64,000 nt of DNA, taken from assembly GCA_947447225.1 (NCBI GenBank), contig CANFJV010000002.1, positions 1-64,000 on the forward strand. Direction: 5' to 3'. Shown one piece after another: positions 1 to 7,287 of the stretch. The DNA comes from Acidimicrobiaceae bacterium. GTDB lineage: Bacteria; Actinomycetota; Acidimicrobiia; Acidimicrobiales; RAAP-2. Under the pieces are notes generated by a model, which was given only the letters and a program-made list of their open reading frames with translations, was not told the DNA's origin and made no database searches. The position numbers and the translations under genes were made by a program. Positions within the stretch are counted from its first letter, which is position 1, and each line of letters begins with the position of its first letter.

Positions 1-767
1 AGTGCAGTGCTCTCGGCTTCAGGTAGTCCAACAATGGAGTCGGTGAATGCCCGATTGACATAGAGGAGTTTTCTTCCCGTTTCTCCGTGAGTGCGAACCA
101 CCGGATGCGTCGCTGGTGGGTACTGCTCATGCATGGCATCTCGCCCTGCATCATCCAAGGTGTGGCCGAACGCTTTGGTGAAGTCGTTGACGGCGAGAAG
201 CCCATCGATGCGATCCTTCGTCTTTTGACTCAAGCCCTCATATGCGGCGTACATGTCGCAGAACACCGTGTCACCGCCGACCGGTGGCAACTCAATGGCG
301 TGGAGGACCGCAGCAGCCGACGGAACAGCTCGCCACGGCACATCGGAGTGCCAGACATTCTCAAAACCACCAACTTGGGCTTCCTTCTCGAACCGCACGA
401 GTTCAGGTTGGCTGGTGTTGGATGGAATAAAGGGGTGAATCTCAAGGTCGCCGAAGCGTCGAGCGAATGCCACGTGTTGTTCTGGGGTGAAGGGTTGATT
501 GCGAAAGAACAGCACTTTGAAGTCGAGCAAGCACCGGCGAAGTTCGGCAATGAGCTCGTCGGAAAGCTCGGAGGTCAGGTCGACGCCACTGACGATTCCG
601 CCAATGGTTGATCCGAGTTGGCGAACGGAAAAGCCGTCATAGGTCAAGGTCGAAAGACGCTCGCGCTCATCTGCTAGGTGCGTAACAGGACCGACCATGA
701 TGTCAAAGGGGTGGAGTTTGACCCGCTTTGGCGCAACAATTGCCGCCGGATCGACGATTTCAGCCAC
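1..767 (-). CDS. TauD/TfdA-family Fe(II)/2-oxoglutarate dioxygenase (3'-truncated by window edge)
   Basis: Predicted non-haem Fe(II), 2-oxoglutarate-dependent dioxygenase, probably hydroxylating a sulfonate, alkyl sulfate or similar small acid in the cytosol. About 255 codons are present and the C-terminus lies outside the window. The metal motif His140-x-Asp142 is visible in 'VWHSDVPW', and the downstream family motif 'HPVVRTHGETGRKLLYVN' starts near residue 221; the distal iron-binding His and 2-oxoglutarate Arg would be beyond the edge. The GTG start at 767 is preceded by GGAG eight bases upstream. The family is clear; the substrate cannot be read from sequence. It stands alone, separated from ssrA by a hairpin. 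Confidence 0.88.
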   Translation of the reverse strand, partial: MAEIVDPAAIVAPKRVKLHPFDIMVGPVTHLADERERLSTLTYDGFSVRQLGSTIGGIVSGVDLTSELSDELIAELRRCLLDFKVLFFRNQPFTPEQHVAFARRFGDLEIHPFIPSNTSQPELVRFEKEAQVGGFENVWHSDVPWRAVPSAAAVLHAIELPPVGGDTVFCDMYAAYEGLSQKTKDRIDGLLAVNDFTKAFGHTLDDAGRDAMHEQYPPATHPVVRTHGETGRKLLYVNRAFTDSIVGLPEAESTA

Positions 768-895
768 TGGTGTTCTCCAAGATTGACGAGCAGATCAACT
801 AATGCTCGGCAAATGTATCGTCAAAATCCTTCCGCCTTGACGAAAGCGGCTTTGCGTGAAGTGCGCGATTGGTGTCACGCAACGAAGCTGAATGG

Positions 896-933
896 CAACG
901 AGGGAGTGGACGCAAGTGTCCACTCCCTCGTTG
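896..933 (-). terminator. Hairpin terminator downstream of ssrA
   Basis: A perfect 16-bp inverted repeat (arms 896-911 and 918-933) with a 6-base loop lies about 44 bases beyond the tmRNA 3' end. No long T-run follows, so it may act as an RNA 3' stabiliser or a Rho-assisted terminator. The strand is inferred from the neighbouring RNA gene. The rest of 768-976 shows no gene. Confidence 0.7.
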
Positions 934-976
934 CTGGATTCTTGTGGCCAGCGATGTGCAGGTTGCATCGCTTGCG

Positions 977-1328
977 TGGTGGAGATGCCGGGAATCGAAC
1001 CCGGGTCCTTCGGTACCTCAGTGAGCCTTCTCCGAGCGCAGCCGACGAAAGATTGTCGGGGTTGACCGTGCCGTCGGCATCGTGGTTAACCCGTAGCTCA
1101 CTTCAATTTCCCACTAAGACCGTAAGCACTTCTCGGTGGTAAGTCCCCCTGGATGACGCCCAAAATCTGCCCCGGGGAACTGGGAGCAGGTGGACGTCGC
1201 CGTTATTTAAGCGGCGAGCGCAAGCTGAGGCTTGGCATTTATTGTTTTTCCCGACTCTTTAACGTGGATTCGGAGACCACGGCTCGCTTCTCTCACCTCG
1301 ACAGCCAAAGTCGAGACCAATCATCCCC
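977..1328 (-). ncRNA. ssrA: Transfer-messenger RNA (tmRNA)
   Basis: One-piece tmRNA of about 352 nt that rescues stalled ribosomes together with SmpB. Its 5' end GGGGATG pairs with CATCTCC near the 3' end (one G-U pair), followed by A and an encoded CCA. The 3' part carries the TPsiC-like GGTTCGATTCCCGGC. The internal reading frame at 1207-1251 reads GKTINAKPQLALAA then TAA, giving the expected -ALAA degradation tag; the GGA resume codon is assigned by resemblance to the Bacillus subtilis tag. smpB lies immediately upstream on the same strand. The exact ends are inferred from acceptor-stem pairing. Confidence 0.95.
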
Positions 1329-1356
1329 TTGCTCTAAGCGATGTGCTTAGGCCCTT

Positions 1357-1384
1357 ATTGTACCGCCTCGATCTCACCTGTCAC
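1357..1384 (-). promoter_or_regulatory. ssrA promoter
   Basis: On the minus strand, GTGACA (1379-1384) and TACAAT (1357-1362) are separated by 16 bases, close to the vegetative -35/-10 consensus. Transcription would start roughly 20 bases before the mature tmRNA 5' end, consistent with RNase P processing. Confidence 0.7.
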
Positions 1385-1401
1385 GAGTCGACCTGAAGGA
1401 A

Positions 1402-1920
1402 CTACAAGAAGCGACTGGTTGATTTCCGGGCTCGGTCCATATCCCGCTTTGCATCGCGCTCGGCAATGGCGTGCCGCTTGTCATGGGTTTTGCGACCCTT
1501 GGCGAGACCAAGTTCTACTTTTGCGCGGCCCTCTTTGAAGTAGAGCTTCAAGGGGATGAGGGTGACCGGCTGACGCTCGAGTTCAAATTTCATGTCACGA
1601 ATCTCAGAGCGGTGGGCCAAGAGCTTGCGCCTTCGGTCTGGATCGTGACTGCCAAAGCCATGAGAAAAACGCCACGGTGGGATGTGGATGCCAATGAGCC
1701 ACAACTCGCCACCTTCGACCCGAGCAAACGAATCACTCAAGACCGCGTGGCCCTCACGAAGTGACTTGACTTCAGAGCCCTGAAGCACGAGACCGCATTC
1801 ATAGGTTTCCAAGATGTCGTAGTCATGACGAGCGCGACGATTCGTCGCGACGACTTTGTCGCCCGACTGGTTCGCCGCTTTCTCGGCTCGTTTTGCCAGT
1901 TGTTGTTTCGCTCGTGCCAC
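1402..1920 (-). CDS. smpB: SsrA-binding protein SmpB
   Basis: SmpB binds the tRNA-like domain of tmRNA and delivers it to stalled ribosomes. The 172-residue product shows family signatures 'NRRARHDYDILETYECGL' and 'LQGSEVKSLREG', then 'GLAKGRKTHDKR' and a basic C-terminal tail. The N-terminus has an extra lysine/alanine-rich stretch of about 25 residues, common in actinobacterial SmpB. The GTG start at 1920 lies 6 bases after a TAGCAT -10 element, so the mRNA is probably leaderless. Adjacency to ssrA, with only about 70 bases between, supports the call. Confidence 0.97.
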   Translation of the reverse strand: MARAKQQLAKRAEKAANQSGDKVVATNRRARHDYDILETYECGLVLQGSEVKSLREGHAVLSDSFARVEGGELWLIGIHIPPWRFSHGFGSHDPDRRRKLLAHRSEIRDMKFELERQPVTLIPLKLYFKEGRAKVELGLAKGRKTHDKRHAIAERDAKRDMDRARKSTSRFL

Positions 1921-1926
1921 GAGGCC

Positions 1927-1932
1927 ATGCTA
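1927..1932 (-). promoter_or_regulatory. Leaderless -10 element of smpB
   Basis: TAGCAT on the minus strand, then 6 bases (GGCCTC), then the GTG start. No Shine-Dalgarno sequence is present. I see nothing in the remaining stretch 1933-2105. Confidence 0.5.
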
Positions 1933-2105
1933 CGACCGAGTTGTTCGGTCTTCGCCCCGTCTGGCAGATCTGGGATCTCAACGGTTTCGGCCTCGACGAC
2001 GATTCCTCAATCTTGAGGTGATGGCCGAGGCATCACTGTTTGGGGCGACGCCACTGGTTCTCCGATGGAGTCGCGGTTGGTTCACCGCATTCACGAATCG
2101 CTCAC

Positions 2106-2111
2106 TACGCT
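2106..2111 (+). promoter_or_regulatory. Leaderless -10 element of mec
   Basis: TACGCT followed by GATGTC and the GTG at 2118, with no ribosome-binding site. This spacing selects GTG 2118 over upstream in-frame codons. Confidence 0.5.
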
Positions 2112-2117
2112 GATGTC

Positions 2118-2519
2118 GTGCTCACCATTCGCCATGAAACGCAGTTGGAGGTCATTGCCCATTGCGTGAGCTGCGTGCCAGAAGAAGCGTGTGGTCTCCT
2201 CATTGGTGACTACGCCTCGGGACTTGTTCATCACGTCGTTCCAACTGAGAACGTGGCCCATTCGGCCATGGTCTATACCGTTGATCCCGCAGCGTTCTTG
2301 GCTGCAGACAAAGAGGCGGCACGAGCTGGTTTTGACGTGATTGGCGTCTACCACTCCCATACCCATACTGAGGCGTATCCGTCGCCGACTGACGTTGGCC
2401 AAGCCCCAGACCCAGGTTGGCACTATGTGCTGGTCTCACTTCGTGACATTGTGCCGGTCTTTCGCAGCTACTCCATTGTCGACGGGACCGTCACCGAAGA
2501 ATTGGTCATCACTCAGTAA
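2118..2519 (+). CDS. mec: JAMM/MPN+ metalloprotease Mec (CysO-processing)
   Basis: Zinc protease of the JAMM family (133 residues). In M. tuberculosis Mec releases cysteine from the CysO-cysteine adduct. The complete JAMM signature is visible: Glu22/23 in 'PEEACGLLIG', His79-x-His81, then seven residues, Ser89-x2-Asp92. It lies upstream of cysO-cysM as in mycobacteria, but bioY is inserted between. Because the CysO here ends Gly-Gly-Ala-Ala, Mec may also trim the carrier (inference). GTG 2118 is chosen from the leaderless promoter spacing and because homology begins there. Confidence 0.9.
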   Translation: MLTIRHETQLEVIAHCVSCVPEEACGLLIGDYASGLVHHVVPTENVAHSAMVYTVDPAAFLAADKEAARAGFDVIGVYHSHTHTEAYPSPTDVGQAPDPGWHYVLVSLRDIVPVFRSYSIVDGTVTEELVITQ

Positions 2520-2577
2520 CGTAGAGGTGCAGTAGCGCTGCTACGGTCACTTGAGCGATTTCTCACTAGGAGCCACC

Positions 2578-3171
2578 ATGTCTTCCACTGCCATTGCCCT
2601 TCCTTCGCCAAAGCGTCGTGTGCTTGCTGATGTGTTGCCACACAGCTTGCTCATGGACATTGTGTTGGTGTTCGCCGGTGCGGCACTCACTGGGCTCTTG
2701 GCTCAGTGGGAAATCCCCTTCTCGCCAGTACCAATGACCGGCCAGACCCTTGGTGTGCTCCTTGCTGGTGCCTCGCTTGGTGCGGTTCGCGGCGGGCTTT
2801 CGATGGTGGTGTACGTCGCAGCCGGTCTCGCTGGCATGCCTTGGTTCGCAGGTGCCGCCTCTGGGTACCCAGCGGCAACGTTTGGTTACCTCCTCGGATT
2901 TGTTGTTGCCGCCTTCGTCTTGGGCCTCATTGCCCAAGCTGGTCGTGACCGCCACGTCTCGCAAGCCATCTGGGCGATGTTCTTGGCCGAAGCCATCATC
3001 TACGCGTTTGGTGTGACCTGGCTCAAGATCGACATGCACCTGACCTGGGCGATGGCCGTTGAATACGGGTTCTCACCATTTATCGTGGCCGACCTTGTGA
3101 AGATGCTCATTGCCGCACTCATGCTGCCTGCGGCGTGGCACCTCATTGACCGAATGGGTCGCAACAAGTAA
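2578..3171 (+). CDS. bioY: BioY-family biotin transporter (ECF S-component)
   Basis: Substrate-binding integral membrane component of biotin uptake, 197 residues with about six hydrophobic segments. Family motifs include 'PFSPVPMTGQTLGVLLAGASLG', 'GGLSMVVYVAAGLAGMPWFAG' and 'GYLLGFVVAAFVLG'. The ATG at 2578 follows AGGAG with about 5 bases of spacing, preferred over an in-frame TTG at 2551. No ECF ATPase or T-component is adjacent, so it works alone or shares an energising module encoded elsewhere. It separates mec from cysO, which is unusual relative to the mycobacterial order. Confidence 0.93.
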   Translation: MSSTAIALPSPKRRVLADVLPHSLLMDIVLVFAGAALTGLLAQWEIPFSPVPMTGQTLGVLLAGASLGAVRGGLSMVVYVAAGLAGMPWFAGAASGYPAATFGYLLGFVVAAFVLGLIAQAGRDRHVSQAIWAMFLAEAIIYAFGVTWLKIDMHLTWAMAVEYGFSPFIVADLVKMLIAALMLPAAWHLIDRMGRNK

Positions 3172-3179
3172 GCAACCAA

Positions 3180-3197
3180 CAGCACGGTGTCGTGCTG
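3180..3197 (+). terminator. Small hairpin after bioY
   Basis: CAGCACG-GTGT-CGTGCTG, a perfect 7-bp stem just after the bioY stop and before the cysO promoter region. There is no T-run, so it is a weak or Rho-assisted terminator candidate. Confidence 0.45.
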
Positions 3198-3211
3198 CTG
3201 AGTTGGCACGG

Positions 3212-3233
3212 TAGAATGATGACTAATTCAGTC
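3212..3233 (+). promoter_or_regulatory. cysO promoter with IscR/Rrf2-like operator
   Basis: TAGAAT (3212-3217), preceded by CGG as in several other -10 elements of the window, is followed by the palindrome GACT-AATTC-AGTC (3221-3233). The core fits the E. coli IscR type-1 consensus GACT-RWWWY-AGTC at every position, and the 3' flank GGGTTT also agrees well. The predicted transcription start falls inside the palindrome, so a bound Rrf2-family regulator would repress. No regulator gene is in the window. Confidence 0.55.
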
Positions 3234-3279
3234 GGGTTTAACTTCATCGTGGAAGTGACCTGAACACCTTGGAGGTGTC

Positions 3280-3561
3280 ATGACGGTTTCGATTCGCATT
3301 CCTACGGTGCTCCGCCCGCAAACTGGCGGTTCAGCATCGGTTGCCTTTGATGGAGCAACGATTGGCGAAGTGTTGGGCGCCATGGTCGCGGCGCATCCCG
3401 GGCTTGCTGGTCAGGTCTTCAGTGCAGACGGTTCGCTCCACAAATTTGTCAACATCTATGTCAACGACGACGATGTTCGCTACACCGGAGGTCTTGAGAC
3501 TCCAGTTGCTGACGGTGATGAAGTAACGATTCTTCCCGCAGTCGCCGGTGGGGCGGCCTGA
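3280..3561 (+). CDS. cysO: Sulfur-carrier protein CysO (ThiS/MoaD-like)
   Basis: Ubiquitin-fold sulfur carrier (93 residues). As a C-terminal thiocarboxylate it donates sulfur to CysM-bound aminoacrylate. The sequence follows mycobacterial CysO closely ('VSIRIPTVLRPQTGG' near the start, 'FVNIYVNDDDVRYTGG', 'VTILPAVAGG'). The oddity is the C-terminus: codons 3547-3558 read Gly-Gly-Ala-Ala before the stop, whereas the active carrier must end in Gly-Gly. Two residues therefore have to be removed, plausibly by Mec. ATG 3280 has GGAGG close upstream. cysM follows after 5 bases. Confidence 0.94.
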   Translation: MTVSIRIPTVLRPQTGGSASVAFDGATIGEVLGAMVAAHPGLAGQVFSADGSLHKFVNIYVNDDDVRYTGGLETPVADGDEVTILPAVAGGAA

Positions 3562-3566
3562 GACCG

Positions 3567-4532
3567 GTGGCGGTGTACCAATCGGTCCTTGACCTCGTCG
3601 GCGAAACGCCAATTGTCGATGTCTCGGCGCTGAGTCCTAATCCCAACGTTCGGATTCTGGCCAAGTTAGAAGGGCGCAACCCAGCCGGCAGTGTGAAAGA
3701 TCGCATTGCCAAGAATCTGATTGAAGCCGCGGAGCGAGATGGACTCCTCATCCCGGGTGCTCCAGATCAAGTCCTCATCGAGCCCTCATCGGGGAATACC
3801 GGCATCGGCCTCGCCATGGTCTGCAAGTTGAAGGGCTACCACTTGAAGGTGGTCATGCCGGCAAATGTCTCCATTGAGCGCCGTCAACTGCTCCTCGTCT
3901 GGGGTGCCGAGATCATTGAGTCACCAGGTAGCGAGGGCTCAAACGGTGCAGTTCGTATGGCCCATCAGTTGGCCGAAGCACACCCTGAATGGGTATTCCT
4001 CTATCAGTACGCGAACCCAGCGAACCCTGAAGCGCACTATCGCACGACAGGTCCAGAAATCTTCCGTGATGTCCCAGACATCACGCACTTTGTTGCTGGT
4101 CTTGGTACCTCGGGAACGCTCATGGGCGTCGGCAAGTATCTAAAAGAGCAGAATCCAGCGATTCAACTTTGGGCCATTGAGCCACCTTCAGGGGAAATGG
4201 TCGATGGCCTTCGCAACTTGGACGACGGCTACATCCCGCCCGTATTTACCGACAATCACGGCGCCGAATTGCTCGATCGCAAAACCGTCGTACGGCCCCG
4301 GGAATCGCTCGAGTGGACCCGCAAGATGATTGACGTTGGTCTCTTTGTCGGCATTAGTTCTGGTGCGATTATGGCTGGTGCGGTGCGCTGTGCCAGCCTC
4401 ATCCCGCAAGGCGAATCAGCCACCATTGTGACCATTGCCTGCGATGATGGTTGGAAGTACCTCTCAACGGGTGCGTGGACTGACGACTTAGATGAAGTCG
4501 TCGAACGTGCCAAGCGCATCATTTACTTCTAG
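3567..4532 (+). CDS. cysM: Cysteine synthase CysM (O-phosphoserine/CysO-dependent type)
   Basis: PLP-dependent cysteine synthase (321 residues) of fold type II. Lys44 in 'GSVKDR' is the Schiff-base lysine, 'PSSGNTG' (73-79) binds the substrate carboxylate and 'GLGTSGT' (178-184) the PLP phosphate. Arg216 in 'VDGLRNLDD' aligns with the Arg that gives M. tuberculosis CysM its O-phosphoserine preference. GTG start five bases after cysO indicates cotranscription and probably coupled translation. Together with CysO and Mec it forms a sulfide-independent cysteine pathway. Confidence 0.95.
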   Translation: MAVYQSVLDLVGETPIVDVSALSPNPNVRILAKLEGRNPAGSVKDRIAKNLIEAAERDGLLIPGAPDQVLIEPSSGNTGIGLAMVCKLKGYHLKVVMPANVSIERRQLLLVWGAEIIESPGSEGSNGAVRMAHQLAEAHPEWVFLYQYANPANPEAHYRTTGPEIFRDVPDITHFVAGLGTSGTLMGVGKYLKEQNPAIQLWAIEPPSGEMVDGLRNLDDGYIPPVFTDNHGAELLDRKTVVRPRESLEWTRKMIDVGLFVGISSGAIMAGAVRCASLIPQGESATIVTIACDDGWKYLSTGAWTDDLDEVVERAKRIIYF

Positions 4533-4549
4533 GACACAGGAGTCTTCCC

Positions 4550-5302
4550 TTGACGGTTGAATCAGCAAACGTGCGCGCCGATGGTCGCACCCACAGTCAG
4601 TTGCGCCCTATCACCTTTGAACGTGATTTCACCACCATGGCGCTTGGATCGGTACTCGTGAGCTTTGGTGGCACCCGAGTGTTGTGCACGGCCTCGGTTG
4701 AAGAAAAAGTTCCCGGTTGGATGCGCGGGAGTGGCAAGGGTTGGGTCACTGCCGAATATTCCATGCTCCCTGGGGCATCGCCAGAGCGGGTCAGTCGTGA
4801 GGCAGCCAAGGGTAAGCAATCTGGTCGCACCCAAGAGATCCAGCGCCTCATTGCTCGTTCACTTCGTTCAGTCGTTGACCTTGTTGCCCTTGGTGAGGTG
4901 CAAATCACGGTTGACTGTGATGCACTCCAAGCAGACGGTGGTACCCGTACCGCATCGATTTGTGGCGCCTATGTGGCGCTCCACGATGCCTGCACTCGCC
5001 TCATTGAGCGTGGGGTGCTTTCCGCGAGTCCACTCACTGACTCAATTGCCGCCGTGTCGGTTGGCATTATTGATGGGGTCGCCATGCTTGACCTTCCCTA
5101 CAGCGAAGACTCTCGCGCTGACGTCGATATGAATGTCGTCATGACCGGAAGTGGGCACTTCGTCGAGGTGCAAGGAACGGCTGAACAGCAAGCCTTCAGT
5201 CGCGCAGAACTTGACGCACTTCTTGACTTGGCCGCCGGTGGCATTGTCGAGATCACAAAGGCACAACAGGCGGTGCTCGCCACGCCGCCGGCACGCCGCT
5301 AG
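4550..5302 (+). CDS. rph: Ribonuclease PH
   Basis: Phosphorolytic 3'-5' exoribonuclease that trims tRNA 3' ends (250 residues, normal length). Typical motifs: '[13 protein letters not shown]', '[17 protein letters not shown]', '[10 protein letters not shown]', '[18 protein letters not shown]' and '[19 protein letters not shown]'. The start is TTG at 4550, preceded by AGGAG at about 8 bases; an in-frame GTG at 4571 lacks such a site. It follows cysM by 17 bases and precedes rdgB by 9, in the order also seen in M. tuberculosis. Confidence 0.96.
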   Translation: MTVESANVRADGRTHSQLRPITFERDFTTMALGSVLVSFGGTRVLCTASVEEKVPGWMRGSGKGWVTAEYSMLPGASPERVSREAAKGKQSGRTQEIQRLIARSLRSVVDLVALGEVQITVDCDALQADGGTRTASICGAYVALHDACTRLIERGVLSASPLTDSIAAVSVGIIDGVAMLDLPYSEDSRADVDMNVVMTGSGHFVEVQGTAEQQAFSRAELDALLDLAAGGIVEITKAQQAVLATPPARR

Positions 5303-5311
5303 GGAGATCTT

Positions 5312-5905
5312 GTGCTGACGCTTGTCTGCGCAACTGCGAATCCCCACAAGGCCAAAGAACTCGAAGAGTTGTTGCGTGCCCTTGGATCGTTCACACTGCT
5401 TCCTCGACCACTTGAGGTGGGGGACATTGTTGAAGATGGCGAAACCTTTGAAGACAACGCCATTTTGAAGGCGCAGGCGATTTGCGCGGCTACGGGCAAG
5501 GCCGCACTTGCCGATGACTCTGGACTTTCGGTCATTGCGCTTCACGGTCAACCAGGAGTGCATTCGGCTCGATATGCCGGCGAAGATGCGACCGATGCTG
5601 ACAATCGCACCAAACTCCTCACGGCAATGGAGGGGATCGAGGATCGTCGGGCAACGTTCACGGCGGCAATAGCGGTGGCATTTCCTGATGAGGTCATCAT
5701 CGTGGCGGAAGGTGAAGTCCATGGCACCATCACGACGAGTCTTGTTGGCTCTCGTGGATTTGGCTATGACCCACTGTTCATTCCTGACGAAGGCGATGGA
5801 CGAACCTTCGGCGAGATGACGAGCGACGAAAAACATGCGCTCAGTCACCGTCGACGAGCACTCGAGTCACTCGTTGAAGCGCTCCGCCACGCAGGCAGGC
5901 AGTGA
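5312..5905 (+). CDS. rdgB: RdgB/HAM1 non-canonical purine NTP pyrophosphatase
   Basis: Housecleaning enzyme hydrolysing dITP, ITP and XTP to monophosphates (197 residues). Signature elements: 'ATANPHKAKELEELL' at the N-terminus, 'TFEDNAILKAQ', 'ADDSGLSVIALHGQPGVHSARYAG' and 'GFGYDPLFIPDEG'. GTG start with AGGGAG five bases upstream. The stop overlaps the GTG start of the next gene by 4 bases (GTGA), indicating coupling. Confidence 0.96.
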   Translation: MLTLVCATANPHKAKELEELLRALGSFTLLPRPLEVGDIVEDGETFEDNAILKAQAICAATGKAALADDSGLSVIALHGQPGVHSARYAGEDATDADNRTKLLTAMEGIEDRRATFTAAIAVAFPDEVIIVAEGEVHGTITTSLVGSRGFGYDPLFIPDEGDGRTFGEMTSDEKHALSHRRRALESLVEALRHAGRQ

Positions 5906-6696
5906 GGAAGCGCTCGAGGCTTCAGATCGGCGCCTTGTTGGCGCTGATTGGTTGCATGAGTGTGGCACCGGTCGAGCACTCGAAAGCCGCAACATTGCCC
6001 CTTTCGGGAGTCGTCGTAGCCTTGGACCCCGGACACAACGCAATGAATGGAAGTTCATCTTCCATCAATCGTGTCGTTGACGCTGGAGGATTGTGGAAGG
6101 CGTGTGACACCGCGGGCACGTCTACAAGGTCTGGTTATCCCGAGCATGCGTTTACCTGGGCGTTTGTGGCCGAGCTCAAAGCACAGCTTGAGAACAATGG
6201 CGCAACGGTGTATTTGTCGAGGCCGAACGACCGAGGTGTTGGTCCCTGCATTGATGAGCGAGGTCGCTTCGCCAACCGACGCCGCGCCACCCTTGCCATT
6301 TCGATTCATGGAGATGGAGGGCCGGAAAATGGACGCGGCTTCGAGGTCATTGAACCTGGTATGCCGCCACGCCGAGATGACTCGCTGCGACCAAATTTGC
6401 ACAAGTCCGCGCTCTTGGGGGCTGAACTTCGCCAAGCACTTGTCGACGTTGGACATCTGCAACCTTCTACCTATTTGGGTCGAAACGGCGTGGAGCAACG
6501 GTCTGATTTGGGTGGGCTTAATTGGTCGCGTGTGCCAAAAGTCATGATTGAACTCCTCAATATGCGAAACGGCGGAGATGCCTCCTACGTCAACTCCACC
6601 ACCTGGAGAACCTCGACCGCCCATGCCCTCGTCGTTGGCATTGCCTGGTACCTCCAAGGCCATCCCGACACCACGAGTGCGCAACTCCTGAGGTAG
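5902..6696 (+). CDS. Secreted N-acetylmuramoyl-L-alanine amidase (Amidase_3)
   Basis: Zinc amidase cleaving the amide bond between muramic acid and the peptide stem. A signal peptide (basic start, hydrophobic core to about residue 30, ending near 'SKAA') is followed by an Amidase_3 domain: His in 'VVALDPGHN', Glu near 'GYPEHAFTW', His in 'AISIHGDG', catalytic Glu in 'KVMIELLNMRN'. The 264-residue product has no separate cell-wall-binding domain. It starts inside the rdgB stop (GTGA overlap). Confidence 0.9.
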   Translation: MRKRSRLQIGALLALIGCMSVAPVEHSKAATLPLSGVVVALDPGHNAMNGSSSSINRVVDAGGLWKACDTAGTSTRSGYPEHAFTWAFVAELKAQLENNGATVYLSRPNDRGVGPCIDERGRFANRRRATLAISIHGDGGPENGRGFEVIEPGMPPRRDDSLRPNLHKSALLGAELRQALVDVGHLQPSTYLGRNGVEQRSDLGGLNWSRVPKVMIELLNMRNGGDASYVNSTTWRTSTAHALVVGIAWYLQGHPDTTSAQLLR

Positions 6697-6792
6697 CGAC
6701 CTCACCGAGGTTGTTGTTGCTTGAGCAAAGGTGCGCTCAGGGGGTCATCGGCAGTAGATTGCCGAGAGTTGATCGAACGGTGAGGGGACGTC

Positions 6793-7284
6793 GTGGACGA
6801 AGCGACACGCACAGCATTCATTGGTACAGAGATTGGTCGCACGACCGTCGTGGTCGAGCGGAGCGCAGTCTCCTTCTTCGCCCAAGCGGTACTTGATGAC
6901 GACCCGATCTACAACGACGGCACTGTCGCTACCGCGCAGGGCTTTGCTGGCATCCCGGTGCCGCCGACCTTCCCCTTTGTCATGCAGAACTGGGGTGCAT
7001 ATCGCGAGCTCCAACCAGCCGACGGCAATGGCACCGGCTTGGCGCAAGTACTTGGTGCGCTCATGGCTAATGGCGGCCTCATTCTTCATGGTGAGCAAGC
7101 GTTTGCGTATCACCAGCCGATTGTGACGGGTCAGACGTTGACCGGCGTCACTGTTCTGCGTGACATTTATGTCAAAGAATCCAAGGGCACGACGATGACC
7201 TTTGTGGTGTCAGAGACCACGTGGAGTGACGAAGCTGGCACGCCGATGGCAACCGCAACGTTCAACATCATTCATCGGATCTGA
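6793..7284 (+). CDS. MaoC-type hotdog dehydratase subunit (FAS1-DH/HadA-like)
   Basis: Hotdog-fold protein (163 residues) resembling the N-terminal FAS1 dehydratase/HadA subunits: 'FFAQAVLDDDPIYND' and 'GIPVPPTFPFVMQNWG'. It lacks the Asp-x4-His hydratase motif, so it is likely the non-catalytic, substrate-binding half of a heteromeric (R)-specific hydratase whose active half is the MaoC gene at 9514. GTG start with GAGGGG just upstream. It heads a run of acyl-CoA genes: 3 bases to the acyl-CoA dehydrogenase. Confidence 0.82.
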   Translation: MDEATRTAFIGTEIGRTTVVVERSAVSFFAQAVLDDDPIYNDGTVATAQGFAGIPVPPTFPFVMQNWGAYRELQPADGNGTGLAQVLGALMANGGLILHGEQAFAYHQPIVTGQTLTGVTVLRDIYVKESKGTTMTFVVSETTWSDEAGTPMATATFNIIHRI

Positions 7285-7287
7285 TCC

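Noticed and set aside
87-611. A long plus-strand frame (174 codons) at the left edge
   Set aside because: It is antisense to the minus-strand dioxygenase, whose HxD and HPVVRTH motifs are clear; the plus-strand translation resembles no family.
977-1010. A tRNA-like 3' half with GGTTCGATTCCCGGC and CCA
   Set aside because: No anticodon arm follows; the sequence is the tRNA-like domain of tmRNA, with a matching acceptor strand at 1322-1328 and a tag frame between.
5042-5848. A 268-codon minus-strand frame across rph and rdgB
   Set aside because: Both plus-strand genes have full sets of family motifs in conserved order; the opposite frame is low-complexity and unrecognisable.
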